7,733 nt of DNA from Rubrobacter sp. (GCA_016781725.1 JADDPU010000515.1:1-7733); one strand, 5' to 3'. Counted from the stretch's first letter, positions 1-6,248 are shown. Notes: a model not told the origin generated them from the letters alone. A program made the numbers and translations.

Positions 1-1
1 G

Positions 2-70
2 GCCGTGAGCTTCCTGGTCCGCATCAAGGAGCTCATAGAAGACCCCGAGTCGTTACTGCTCGAGGGGTAG
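2..70 (+). CDS. C-terminal end of an unidentified rightward gene (partial)
   Basis: The frame starting at base 2 stays open for 22 codons and ends at TAG (68-70). The peptide reads AVSFLVRIKELIEDPESLLL then EG, an amphipathic charged helix. The window starts inside the gene, so the product cannot be named. The main support is context: a strong hairpin begins 8 bases after the stop, as expected at a gene end, and the codons end mostly in G or C. With only 22 codons it could still be a chance open frame. Confidence 0.35.
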   Translation, partial: AVSFLVRIKELIEDPESLLLEG

Positions 71-78
71 AACACAGG

Positions 79-114
79 ACGGTCAGGGGCCCTTCGCGAA
101 GGGCCCCTGGCCGT
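79..114. terminator. Symmetric hairpin, probable bidirectional terminator
   Basis: Two 18-base arms (79-96 and 97-114) are reverse complements apart from one position that forms a T/G wobble. The core is AGGGGCCCTTC paired with GAAGGGCCCCT around a TTCGCGAA centre. It lies between the stop of the rightward partial gene (68-70) and the minus-strand stop of the PIN toxin (115-117), which it touches. Because it is symmetric it can end transcripts from both sides. Neither side has a long T tract, which is common in high-GC genomes but leaves the efficiency uncertain. Confidence 0.7.
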
Positions 115-510
115 CTACCCGTAGACCTCGATTGCGGCGCGGATGCCGGAGGCCCGCGCCAAACGATGGTCTGTGGTGAGCAAGGGCGCGTCCAAGACCT
201 CTGCGAGGGCTACGTAAACCGCGTCGTAGGCTGTCAGGTTCTCCCTCAGCTCCCAGATGCGAGCGGTGAGCGGAGCGTGCGGGTAACGGACCGCTTTCAT
301 CTCGTGGAGCAGTCCCAAGATGAGCCTGCTCTTCTCCTCAGACAGGTTCCCCCGAAGAGAGTGGCCTCGCAGCGCGTGGAGCACCTCTACGTCGAAGAGA
401 TGAGGGACGTGTACTTCCTCGACCCCTTTGAGCCTCTCCCGCACGCGGGCGGCGTTCGGCCGGTAGTTGAGGAACATCGTGACCGCTGCCGAAGCGTCAA
501 CGACTATCAA
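115..510 (-). CDS. vapC: VapC/FitB-type PIN-domain toxin RNase
   Basis: This 131-residue protein is a single PIN domain, the usual length for VapC/FitB toxins. These are Mg-dependent endoribonucleases that cut tRNA or other RNA when not held by their antitoxin. The acidic residues expected of a PIN active site are present: D5 in MIVVDASA, E42 in the FDVEVLHALR helix, D96 in LTAYDAVYVALAE and D114 in LLTTDHRLA. The start is TTG at 510, directly before the ATA-GTC-GTT-GAC strand. A weak TAGGGT ribosome site overlaps the stop of the upstream antitoxin, and the two genes are 6 bases apart, so they are probably co-translated. The gene appears intact and ends at the shared hairpin. The family is clear; the RNA target is unknown. 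Confidence 0.93.
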   Translation of the reverse strand: MIVVDASAAVTMFLNYRPNAARVRERLKGVEEVHVPHLFDVEVLHALRGHSLRGNLSEEKSRLILGLLHEMKAVRYPHAPLTARIWELRENLTAYDAVYVALAEVLDAPLLTTDHRLARASGIRAAIEVYG

Positions 511-516
511 GCGACC

Positions 517-765
517 CTACCCCGCGTCGCGCGGATCGTCGGCGTCTCTAATCCTGCGGATGGTGACCTCCGGCGGCTCGTCCACCTCGGTGGGCTCCAG
601 CTTCGCCACCCGTTCGAGCCACTCCTTCATCGTCGGCTTGCTCGCGACCTGCTCTATCTCCGAGAGCAGGTAGTCCGAGAGCGTCATGCCAGCCTTCGCC
701 GCCCGAACCTTGAGCGTCCGATGGAGATCATCGGGCACGTTGCGGATCTGGATCATCTTCGGCAT
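517..765 (-). CDS. FitA-type ribbon-helix-helix antitoxin
   Basis: This 82-residue protein has an N-terminal ribbon-helix-helix: the strand MIQIRNVPDDLH, a first helix (RTLKVRAAKAG) and a second helix beginning MTLSDYLLSEIEQVA. That pattern is typical of FitA-like antitoxins that pair with PIN toxins. The C-terminal part, from about residue 45, is acidic and proline-rich (EPTEVDEPPEV), as expected for the segment that wraps and blocks the toxin. It is the first gene of the pair, with the PIN toxin 6 bases downstream. The ATG at 765 has no good Shine-Dalgarno. Met4 is an alternative start, and the message may be nearly leaderless. An inverted repeat overlaps the start codon and is a plausible site for autorepression by the antitoxin or the TA complex. 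Confidence 0.88.
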   Translation of the reverse strand: MPKMIQIRNVPDDLHRTLKVRAAKAGMTLSDYLLSEIEQVASKPTMKEWLERVAKLEPTEVDEPPEVTIRRIRDADDPRDAG

Positions 766-789
766 GTGAACAAGAGTAACACATGTTCA
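763..789. promoter_or_regulatory. Inverted repeat over the antitoxin start codon, candidate operator
   Basis: CATGTG at 763-768 and CACATG at 780-785 are exact inverted repeats separated by 11 bases. A second, offset inverted repeat, TGAAC (767-771) and GTTCA (785-789), interlocks with the first. The site covers the antitoxin ATG (763-765) and lies between two divergent genes. Ribbon-helix-helix antitoxins bind short inverted repeats of this kind in their own promoters. Function is inferred from symmetry and position only. Confidence 0.4.
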
Positions 790-839
790 GCGCATGCAAG
801 GTGGCTGAGCCGGCCGGTCCGGCGGGGTGGCGCAGGGGC

Positions 840-845
840 TACAAT
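840..845 (+). promoter_or_regulatory. Candidate -10 box (TACAAT) for the OsmC gene
   Basis: TACAAT at 840-845 fits a vegetative -10 hexamer and lies about 38 bases before the preferred TTG start at 883, giving a short leader containing the ribosome site. I see no good -35 at the expected spacing (around 817-822 the sequence is GTCCGG). The match could be chance, but it argues against the ATG at 844, which overlaps this hexamer, being the start codon. Confidence 0.35.
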
Positions 846-870
846 GGAGGGCGCGGAAGGACAGCCATCG

Positions 871-876
871 AGGAGG
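871..876 (+). promoter_or_regulatory. Ribosome binding site AGGAGG that decides the OsmC start
   Basis: AGGAGG at 871-876 is a full consensus Shine-Dalgarno placed 6 bases before TTG at 883. No such site precedes the in-frame ATG at 844. It therefore selects the TTG start, from which the protein begins with the LRSVQRPLKEKYR segment that I recall as the normal N-terminus of this OsmC subgroup. Confidence 0.75.
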
Positions 877-882
877 GTCACC

Positions 883-1380
883 TTGGATCTCAGGTCCGTG
901 CAGCGGCCGTTGAAGGAGAAGTACCGCAGCGAGCCAGGCTCGTCCCGGATAACGCTGGAGGCGAAGGCGAGCCAGCAGGACACCCCGATCTCCTGCTCCG
1001 TGGACATAGGCCGCGCGGTCTACGAGGCCGAGGCCCACGCGGGCGTAGGAGGGACGGGCGCCGCCGCCTGCTCGGGAGACCTCCTGCTCGGGGCTCTCGC
1101 GGCCTGCGCCCAGGTCACCTGTCAGATGGTCGCCGAGGCGATGGGGATAGAGGCCGAGCGCATCGAGGTCAAGGTAGAGGGGGAGATGGACCTCGCGGGG
1201 ACGCTCGGTATCTCCAAGGAGACGCCGGTCGGGTTTGAGAGCATCAGGACCACCTTCGAGGTCGAGGCGCCCGAAGCCACTGAGGAAGAGCTTGAAAATC
1301 TGCGTCGCAAGACCGAGCAGTACTGCGTCGTCTTCCAGACGCTGGTCAGTCCGCCACGGCTCGAGACGGAGTGGGCGTAA
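883..1380 (+). CDS. OsmC-family peroxide-reducing protein
   Basis: This is a cytoplasmic thiol-dependent peroxidase of the OsmC/Ohr fold, which reduces organic or other hydroperoxides using two cysteines. From the TTG at 883 it has 165 residues. The N-terminal segment (residues 2-15, DLRSVQRPLKEKYR) is characteristic of one OsmC subgroup. The first catalytic cysteine is probably C75, in LLLGALAACAQVT at the start of the long central helix; the second is C148 in EQYCVVFQTL. C63 (AACSGD) and C80 are extra cysteines nearby. An upstream ATG at 844 would add 13 residues but has no ribosome site and overlaps a -10-like box. The gene stands alone, divergent from the FitA pair and convergent with the helicase, only 16 bases from its stop. 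No direct link to the TA or helicase genes is visible. Confidence 0.9.
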   Translation: MDLRSVQRPLKEKYRSEPGSSRITLEAKASQQDTPISCSVDIGRAVYEAEAHAGVGGTGAAACSGDLLLGALAACAQVTCQMVAEAMGIEAERIEVKVEGEMDLAGTLGISKETPVGFESIRTTFEVEAPEATEEELENLRRKTEQYCVVFQTLVSPPRLETEWA

Positions 1381-1396
1381 CGAGAAGCGCCGGTAT

Positions 1397-4300
1397 CTAC
1401 ATAAGTGCTTCGCTGCAGATAATACGGGGCGTGTCGTCTTCTCCGCGGACAGCCTCTCGATGTGAGGGCATCTCGTACATCCTGTAGCGAGAGTAGAGCC
1501 CTTCCAGCTCCTGTAGCAACTCGTCGCCCTTGACGCCCTGCCTCTGTAGCTGGTTCAGACGGCGCTCGACGACGCCGACGAGCGGGCCGCCAAAGGGGCG
1601 TTCCAGGGCGTTTATCCTCTCGCGCAGGGCTGCGTCCTCCGTTCCGGCGAACAACACTTGTAGCTCGCGGCGGACGTAGCGCTGCCCCCGATTTCTGGAA
1701 CGTCGGTTCTCGCGCTCGGCCCGCCGATCCCGGACCTCGCGCTCGAACCTCTCTTTCACACGCATCACGGCTTGGTTGTAGCCGGCAGGCAGAGGGACGC
1801 CCGACTCCGTGCGCTCGCAGGCGATAGCCTTCAGGACATGTCGGAGGTCTCTGGACATCACCTCACCGTCCTCAGCTAGCAGATAGAGCTGCCGATAATT
1901 ACCGGCCTGGCAGAAGACGTACAAACCTTTCTCTTTCGAGTGCTTCCCGGTGCGGATGCCGTCGCGCAGGGAGGCTATGCGCTCGAACTCCTTTGGGTCC
2001 TCGTCGCGGAGTTGGCGAAAGAGCTCTACAGCTTCGCCGAGGTCGCTGAAGTCCTCTTCGTCCTCCTCGTAGCCCTCGAACTTGGTCTCGTCCCTCTCAT
2101 AGATGGCGTACATGGCTTCCTCATTTAGCTTCTCGCCAGGCTCCAGGATGGCGGCGTCCTCGCCGATGGTGGCCTGTATCTCCCTTATGCGTTCGCGGAG
2201 TATCTCCCCGAGGCCGAGGTTCTCCTCGATGCCCGTCTCCGGGAGGAAGTTGAAGCCGAAGATCTCACCGTGTTCGCTCCCTATACGGTCGATGCGTCCG
2301 AAGCGCTGAATCAGGCGCACGGGGTTCCAGTGCAGATCGTAGTTGATGATCTTGTCGCAGTCCTGCATGTTTAAACCCTCGGCGAGCACGTCCGTCGCTA
2401 TGAGCATCGAGAGCTCTGACTCGCCGGGTTGGAACCGATATTCGGGGTTTGCTTTCGGGGCGAAGCGGCCGACCGCGCGGACCTTGCTCTTGTCGCCGCT
2501 GAAGATCACGTCCACGTCGTCCCTCTTCCCACCGGGGTTGAGGTTCTCGTGGAGGTAGCGCGCCGTGTCCGCGTACTGCGTGAAGACGAGACGCTTGCCG
2601 CTCCTCAGAGGCTCTTCCGTGAGCTTTTGCTTGAGTCGCTGGAGCTTGGCATCGTTCTCGGGCCTTATCGGCTCGACGAGGCTCAAGATCTTCTCCAGGA
2701 GCAGCAGGTCGCGCCGGATGTGCTCCTTGAGAAGGTCGAGCCGGAAGTCCTCGGCGGCGTACCTTCCCGAGACGGCGCGCAGGGCGTCGACCACCTGCGT
2801 CTCTTCGTCCGGGTCGCTCTCGATGAGGATGCTCTCGGCCTCCTCGCCCGCCGGTACTATCCCTTCTTCGAGCGCCGCGAGAAAAGACCTGTGAGCGCGC
2901 AAGAGGCGCCGAACCGTCTCCCTGAAGGCGTAGACACTGGACTCGAAGCGCTTGAAGAGGAGAACCCTTATTAGGCCGCGCAGGTTGAAGCCAGCCCGCC
3001 GCAGGGTCACGTAGGGCTCCTGGTCACGTTTGGCGGGGAGCACGTACCTCCACAGACCGTAGCGGGCGTAGGTGAGCTCGTCTTCGGGGGCCTCTGCTCC
3101 CGGCTCCCGGGGCTTGCCCAGGTAGCCGCGCAGCTCGTCGTAGAGCCCGGCGTAGGCGGCCTCGATGCTATAACTGACGGTCTCCAGGCGACGTTTGGGG
3201 AAGAACTGACGGCGGCCGTCCACCAGCACGTACGCGCTCTTCTTGCCGCTGAGGTACTCGTCGAAGCGGGACGGGTCCACGGGCTTCCCCGTCTCTGCGT
3301 CGCGCCCGTACCAGCGCAGGATATGGTTGCGGGTGCGCCTGAGGAGGATGTTGCCCAGAAGCTCGGGCAGGTCGCGCTCGCCCTTCTCGACCAGCCGGAA
3401 AAACTCGCGCAGGTTCGGCGGGTCTATCGGCAGGTCGGTCGCGTCGTCCTGGTGGAAGAGTTTGATCTGGTTGTAGATATCCCACGCGCTCTTGTTGCGC
3501 GGCGTGGCGGTGAGAAAACAACACTTCTTCCCGGAACTGAGGAACTCCTCCAGCAGCCGGTAACGTTGGATGTCTCTGTTGCGGAAGTTGTGGCTTTCGT
3601 CCACGAGCACGAAGTCCCGGTCGCGGTAGCGCACGTCGTCCAGGAGTGAGCCCGTCGCCCCCTCGCCGCCCTCGCGCAACATGCTCATCGAGAGCACGCG
3701 GGCGTTGAGGTGGTAGACCTCGTTGTAGCGCTCCCACATCTCCACGAGCGGCTTCGGACAGACGATGAGTGGCCGCGCCCGCTCCGTCCTCTCGAAGTAG
3801 CCCACGATGGCCGTCCCGATGTAGCTCTTGCCGAGGCCCACGACGTCCGAGACGAACGCGCCGCCGCGCTGCTCGATCATGCCGACCGCCTGCCGGAACG
3901 CGACCCGCTGGAAGTCCGCAAGCTGCCCCGTGATATCTGTGTCCACGACGCGCGCTCTCTCTTCGCCCTTCAGCCTGTCCCCGACGAGCGCATACAGCGT
4001 CTTCATGTACACGTCGTACGGGCTGGTGGGGGCCATGGCCCAGGACCGCTTCATCTCCTCCATCAGGGACTCGTCGAAGTCCTCGGCCTCGTCCCACAAC
4101 TCCTCGAACCACTCCCCCAGCTCCGCATGGTTCTCGTTGCCGGACACGATCACGTTCAGCTCGGTGTTGTGCGAGATCCCGGCTAGCGTGAAGTTCGACG
4201 ACCCGACCACCGCTATGCCCTTCTCGTAGCGCCCGTCGGGCTCGTAATCGAAGATGTAGGCCTTGGAGTGCAGCCGACCCCTCGTGTACACCCGAACCTT

Positions 4301-4696
4301 CAGGTGGCCCTCCTCGATCAGACGCACCAGCGTCTTGACCAGCCTCTCTCCCTCGTCGGTCTGGTCCATGACCTCAAGGGAGTCGCCCACCTCTCGCGCC
4401 GCCAGGCCCGCCACCCGCCGGGCCTCCGCGCCCTTCTGGTAGAGCTGCGCCTCGGCGACCCCGGCGACCGTCTCCAGCCGCCGGTAGCCCTCGGCCATCT
4501 GCTCTATCGTCTCGCGGTTCGAGGTGTTGCCGATAAGGAGCCGCAGCTCCTTCACGTCTTCGAGCTTGTCCTGCACCGCCGTAAGCCCGGAGACGAAAAA
4601 GTACCCCACCGCGAACCGGGCGCTCTCGGTGGAGTCCAGGATACGGCCGATGGTGTCCACCAGCTTCTCCCGGCGGTTGTCCACGATGTCGCTCAC
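1397..4696 (-). CDS. Phospholipase D-like nuclease fused to an SNF2-like superfamily 2 helicase
   Basis: This 1099-residue protein has two parts. Residues about 1-215 form a PLD-type phosphodiesterase domain with one HKD signature: H143, K145 and D150 in RLHSKAYIFD, then G165-S166 and N168 in VVGSSNFTLAG. Such domains act as nucleases as dimers or paired motifs. Residues about 255-810 form an SF2 (SNF2/RapA-like) ATPase. Visible motifs are a Walker A-like DVVGLGKS (284-291, K290), DESH (366-369), TATP (396-399), ATDVLAEGLN (767-776) and QRFGRIDRIG (797-806). The last 290 residues are charged, with an acidic stretch near 876-887 and a basic one near 980-1010, and are unassigned. It starts with GTG at 4696, 4 bases after the MazF stop, and the GAGGGGGTGA ribosome site overlaps that stop, so the two are translationally coupled. 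The likely role is defence-type DNA translocation plus cleavage; this is inferred, and the exact system is not recognised. Confidence 0.93.
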   Translation of the reverse strand: MSDIVDNRREKLVDTIGRILDSTESARFAVGYFFVSGLTAVQDKLEDVKELRLLIGNTSNRETIEQMAEGYRRLETVAGVAEAQLYQKGAEARRVAGLAAREVGDSLEVMDQTDEGERLVKTLVRLIEEGHLKVRVYTRGRLHSKAYIFDYEPDGRYEKGIAVVGSSNFTLAGISHNTELNVIVSGNENHAELGEWFEELWDEAEDFDESLMEEMKRSWAMAPTSPYDVYMKTLYALVGDRLKGEERARVVDTDITGQLADFQRVAFRQAVGMIEQRGGAFVSDVVGLGKSYIGTAIVGYFERTERARPLIVCPKPLVEMWERYNEVYHLNARVLSMSMLREGGEGATGSLLDDVRYRDRDFVLVDESHNFRNRDIQRYRLLEEFLSSGKKCCFLTATPRNKSAWDIYNQIKLFHQDDATDLPIDPPNLREFFRLVEKGERDLPELLGNILLRRTRNHILRWYGRDAETGKPVDPSRFDEYLSGKKSAYVLVDGRRQFFPKRRLETVSYSIEAAYAGLYDELRGYLGKPREPGAEAPEDELTYARYGLWRYVLPAKRDQEPYVTLRRAGFNLRGLIRVLLFKRFESSVYAFRETVRRLLRAHRSFLAALEEGIVPAGEEAESILIESDPDEETQVVDALRAVSGRYAAEDFRLDLLKEHIRRDLLLLEKILSLVEPIRPENDAKLQRLKQKLTEEPLRSGKRLVFTQYADTARYLHENLNPGGKRDDVDVIFSGDKSKVRAVGRFAPKANPEYRFQPGESELSMLIATDVLAEGLNMQDCDKIINYDLHWNPVRLIQRFGRIDRIGSEHGEIFGFNFLPETGIEENLGLGEILRERIREIQATIGEDAAILEPGEKLNEEAMYAIYERDETKFEGYEEDEEDFSDLGEAVELFRQLRDEDPKEFERIASLRDGIRTGKHSKEKGLYVFCQAGNYRQLYLLAEDGEVMSRDLRHVLKAIACERTESGVPLPAGYNQAVMRVKERFEREVRDRRAERENRRSRNRGQRYVRRELQVLFAGTEDAALRERINALERPFGGPLVGVVERRLNQLQRQGVKGDELLQELEGLYSRYRMYEMPSHREAVRGEDDTPRIICSEALM

Positions 4697-4700
4697 CGGC

Positions 4701-5060
4701 TCACCCCCTCGGCTCCAACAACAGGTTGATGCCCCGTAAGATCTCCTGGACTCTCTCCGTTGAGAGGGTCCCGATCCTGGCCCGCAACCTGCGCTTGTCT
4801 ACGGCCGCCATCTGCGACACGTTCACTATGCTCTGCTCCGGCAGTCCGGCCTCCCCCGGAAACAGCAGGACGTTACCGGGGTCTCCGGCCCGGCGGAGGT
4901 TCGTGGTCAAGGCGCATGTGACTACCGTCCTTATGCGGCTCCGGTTGAAAGCGTTATTTTGAACGACGACGTACGGGCGCATGTAACCCGGCGAAGAGCC
5001 AGCCGGTTCGATGTCCGCCCAGAACACGTCCCCCTGGGTTATTCCCCCTTCGGCCGCCAC
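4701..5060 (-). CDS. mazF: MazF/PemK-family endoribonuclease toxin
   Basis: This 119-residue protein fits the MazF/PemK fold, ribosome-independent mRNA interferases that cut at short sequences. Family marks are the opening strand GDVFWADIEPAGSSPGY, then RPYVVVQNNAFN (conserved RP), the TVVTCALTTNL strand with a conserved threonine, and LLFPGEAGLPEQSIVNVSQ, where the L-P-x-x-S-x-V/N pattern is typical. The start is GTG at 5060, preceded by AGG six bases upstream. It overlaps the end of the antitoxin gene by 22 bases, a usual antitoxin-toxin arrangement, and the helicase starts 4 bases after its stop. No missing key residue is obvious. Target specificity cannot be read from the sequence. Confidence 0.93.
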   Translation of the reverse strand: MAAEGGITQGDVFWADIEPAGSSPGYMRPYVVVQNNAFNRSRIRTVVTCALTTNLRRAGDPGNVLLFPGEAGLPEQSIVNVSQMAAVDKRRLRARIGTLSTERVQEILRGINLLLEPRG

Positions 5061-5317
5061 TCATTACCTGTCTCTTCGAGAAGACGCGCCTGGTAAGCCC
5101 AAAGGCGGTCCAGGTGCTCCTGCTCTTCCTCATCGAGCCCGTCGGCGTGCGCCTCGTTCAACCTCCGCACGAGGTCCTCGTCTTCTCGCTCCCGGATGTA
5201 CGCCGCAACGGCCTTCGCGAACAACTGGCTGCGGGAGACCCCCAGCTTCTCGGCCCACACCTCCGCCTCTCGAAATAAAGATTCGTCCAGCGAGATCGCC
5301 GTCTTCACGTGCGCCAT
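5039..5317 (-). CDS. Ribbon-helix-helix antitoxin partner of MazF
   Basis: This 92-residue protein opens with a ribbon-helix-helix: strand HVKTAISLDES, helix LFREAEVWAEKLG, then SRSQLFAKAVAAYIRERED. This is the CopG/MazE-like antitoxin type often paired with MazF. From about residue 48 the protein is a long acidic helix (LVRRLNEAHADGLDEEEQEH), suitable for threading along the toxin surface. The ATG at 5317 has an excellent ribosome site (GGGAGGT, 5323-5329) five bases upstream, stronger than that of the toxin, as expected for keeping antitoxin in excess. It is the first gene of the antitoxin-MazF-helicase operon. It probably represses its own promoter at 5341-5349, but I see no clear operator repeat. 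Confidence 0.9.
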   Translation of the reverse strand: MAHVKTAISLDESLFREAEVWAEKLGVSRSQLFAKAVAAYIREREDEDLVRRLNEAHADGLDEEEQEHLDRLWAYQARLLEETGNEWRPKGE

Positions 5318-5340
5318 GTTTTACCTCCCTTCATACCGAT

Positions 5341-5349
5341 AGTATAACA
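5341..5349 (-). promoter_or_regulatory. Extended -10 promoter of the MazEF-helicase operon
   Basis: On the minus strand the bases read TGTTATACT: a TATACT -10 hexamer preceded by the TGn extension, 24 bases upstream of the antitoxin ATG and just upstream of its ribosome site. There is no recognisable -35 at 17 bases (CCTCGG), which is compatible with an extended -10 promoter. It stands out as AT-rich in very GC-rich DNA. All three downstream genes are coupled, so this probably drives the helicase as well. Confidence 0.55.
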
Positions 5350-5506
5350 ACGCCGATCTCTGGCCGAGGGGCTCGTTTCTGGAGAGCGTGGGTCCCGAGC
5401 GGTGCGTTTGTGCCGAAAGGCCGGGACCGAACGAGTGGCTGCGGAGCGACCATCCCGATTTCCCGGTCCTTACAGCGCGGCTACCAGCGCGTCTGACTCA
5501 GCCTTT

Positions 5507-5522
5507 CTTTGCGGCCGCAAAG
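5507..5522. repeat. Perfect 16-base palindrome in the 5350-5531 spacer
   Basis: CTTTGCGGCCGCAAAG reads the same on both strands. It sits just beyond the PIN toxin terminator (5521-5551), overlapping its outer base pairs. It could be a protein-binding site, part of the terminator, or an alternative cruciform. The rest of the spacer (5350-5506) shows no gene or RNA that I can support; its open frames lack ribosome sites and look like chance. Confidence 0.4.
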
Positions 5523-5551
5523 CCCCCGGCTTCAACTTTGAGCCAGGGGCT
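5521..5551 (-). terminator. Terminator hairpin overlapping the PIN toxin stop
   Basis: On the minus strand AGCCCCTGGCT (5551-5541) pairs with AGCCGGGGGCT (5531-5521): 11 pairs including one G/U wobble, around a 9-base loop, followed by TTT. The toxin's stop codon (TGA, 5534-5532) sits at the loop end, so the last sense codons form the 5' arm. It separates this TA pair from the MazEF-helicase operon downstream, which has its own promoter. Confidence 0.6.
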
Positions 5552-5996
5552 CTATCTCTTGCCAATCGCGGGTCTTTACGAAACGGGAGAGGTATCGGGG
5601 ATTCATGGTGGCGACGACTACCTCGTCTTCGTTGTCGGCGAACTCCAGCACTTGCGCGGCGAGGATCACGTCTATGTCCAGCGCCCTTTCGGAGGCGGTC
5701 GGCAGACCCCGCTTGCGAGCTTCGGCCCATAACCGGGCAGCCCTGAGCATCACACCGGTGGTGAGCGGCGCGTAGCCGATCGCTTCCTTTAAAGCGTCCA
5801 GATGTCGTATGCTCCCAAGGCTCTCCAGGTGCAGCAGCTTGCGCCGGTGTTCGTAGTCCGCAATCTCCGGCAACACCGCCAGCGATCCCTCGTCGAGGAG
5901 GGTCAGGAGCCGCCGTCGGGCTTCCTCACGGCGCTCGTCTCTTGGGTGGGTGATCAGGGAGAGCGGGCCGGTATCCAGGAAGACCGCAGTCGGCAA
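5532..5996 (-). CDS. vapC: VapC-family PIN toxin (second TA module)
   Basis: This 154-residue PIN-domain protein is slightly long for VapC. Active-site candidates are D8 (AVFLDTGPLS), E44 or E49 in the PEIADYEHRRKLL helix, and D107/D109 in ALDIDVILAAQVL. The C-terminal VVVATMNPRYLSRFV matches the last core strand, where the usual acidic or threonine position reads T130/N132. The expected reaction is RNA cleavage restrained by the adjacent antitoxin. The start is TTG at 5996, immediately after the antitoxin's TAA (TAATTG, no gap), with GAAGAG six bases before the TTG, so expression is coupled to the antitoxin. It is a different subfamily from the PIN toxin at 115-510. No frameshift is visible and a terminator overlaps its end. 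Confidence 0.9.
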   Translation of the reverse strand: MPTAVFLDTGPLSLITHPRDERREEARRRLLTLLDEGSLAVLPEIADYEHRRKLLHLESLGSIRHLDALKEAIGYAPLTTGVMLRAARLWAEARKRGLPTASERALDIDVILAAQVLEFADNEDEVVVATMNPRYLSRFVKTRDWQEIEPLAQS

Positions 5997-6197
5997 TTAC
6001 GACTCTTCGGCGAACAGTCTTCTCGCGGCGCCCTCACGTTCTCGCTCTTCGTCGAGAGCACCCCGGATTTCTTCCCATGAAGGCTCGTCGTCGTAGAGAC
6101 CCTCGGCCTCCTCTTTGGCCCACCGCGCGAACAAAGCCCTCAACCTTTCCGTAGCCTCCGGTCCGGTCTTCGCCATCTCTTCCGTCTGCTTGCCCAT
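5997..6197 (-). CDS. Small antitoxin candidate for the second PIN toxin
   Basis: The 66-residue product starts at ATG 6197, supported by GGAGGT six bases upstream. The open frame runs back to 6320, but the extra 41 codons are unlike a protein and overlap the spacer. The protein is almost wholly helical and charged (TERLRALFARWAKEEAEG, then DEPSWEEIRGALDEERERE), with a YDDEPSW turn in the middle. I see no clear ribbon-helix-helix or AbrB DNA-binding segment, so it may be mainly a toxin-wrapping antitoxin. The role is inferred from size, charge and its zero-base junction with the PIN toxin gene. Autoregulation would need a DNA-binding activity that I cannot identify here. Confidence 0.75.
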   Translation of the reverse strand: MGKQTEEMAKTGPEATERLRALFARWAKEEAEGLYDDEPSWEEIRGALDEEREREGAARRLFAEES

Positions 6198-6234
6198 CCC
6201 GCCACCTCCTACAGTCGGAAACGCGGCCTCGTTT

Positions 6235-6248
6235 ATTCTACAACCCGT
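6235..6248. repeat. 14-base half of a split repeat (matches 7633-7646)
   Basis: ATTCTACAACCCGT occurs exactly here and at 7633-7646. On the minus strand it reads ACGGGTTGTAGAAT, which in the right-hand copy is the last two codons and stop of the methylase-like gene end. In the right-hand copy the next bases (7647 onward) continue directly into the sequence found here only at 6780 onward. TAGAAT within it also resembles a -10 box, 37 bases before the ATG at 6197, so it may have been reused as a promoter. Confidence 0.7.

Noticed and set aside
166..1380. A 404-codon plus-strand open frame covering the OsmC gene
   Set aside because: Its first 226 codons (up to 844) are antisense to the intact FitA/PIN toxin pair, are arginine-rich and unlike a protein. 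Only the OsmC part, from 883, is real.
1381..1396. A terminator between the converging OsmC and helicase genes
   Set aside because: Only a weak four-pair GGCG/CGCC hairpin with a large loop can be drawn in and around this 16-base gap.
3168..4112. Long alternative frames inside the helicase gene (314 codons on the minus strand, up to 181 on the plus)
   Set aside because: They are GC-rich shadow frames of an intact multidomain protein, with R/G/A/P-rich translations, no ribosome sites and no recognisable motif.
1397..4696. Assignment of the helicase to DISARM or Mokosh by name
   Set aside because: DISARM uses separate PLD and helicase genes plus a DUF1998 partner. Mokosh has a different helicase class. 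Neither partner set is in the window.
5388..5732. Plus-strand open frames in the spacer and over the second PIN toxin
   Set aside because: Most of their length is antisense to the PIN toxin. They lack ribosome sites and show no family features.
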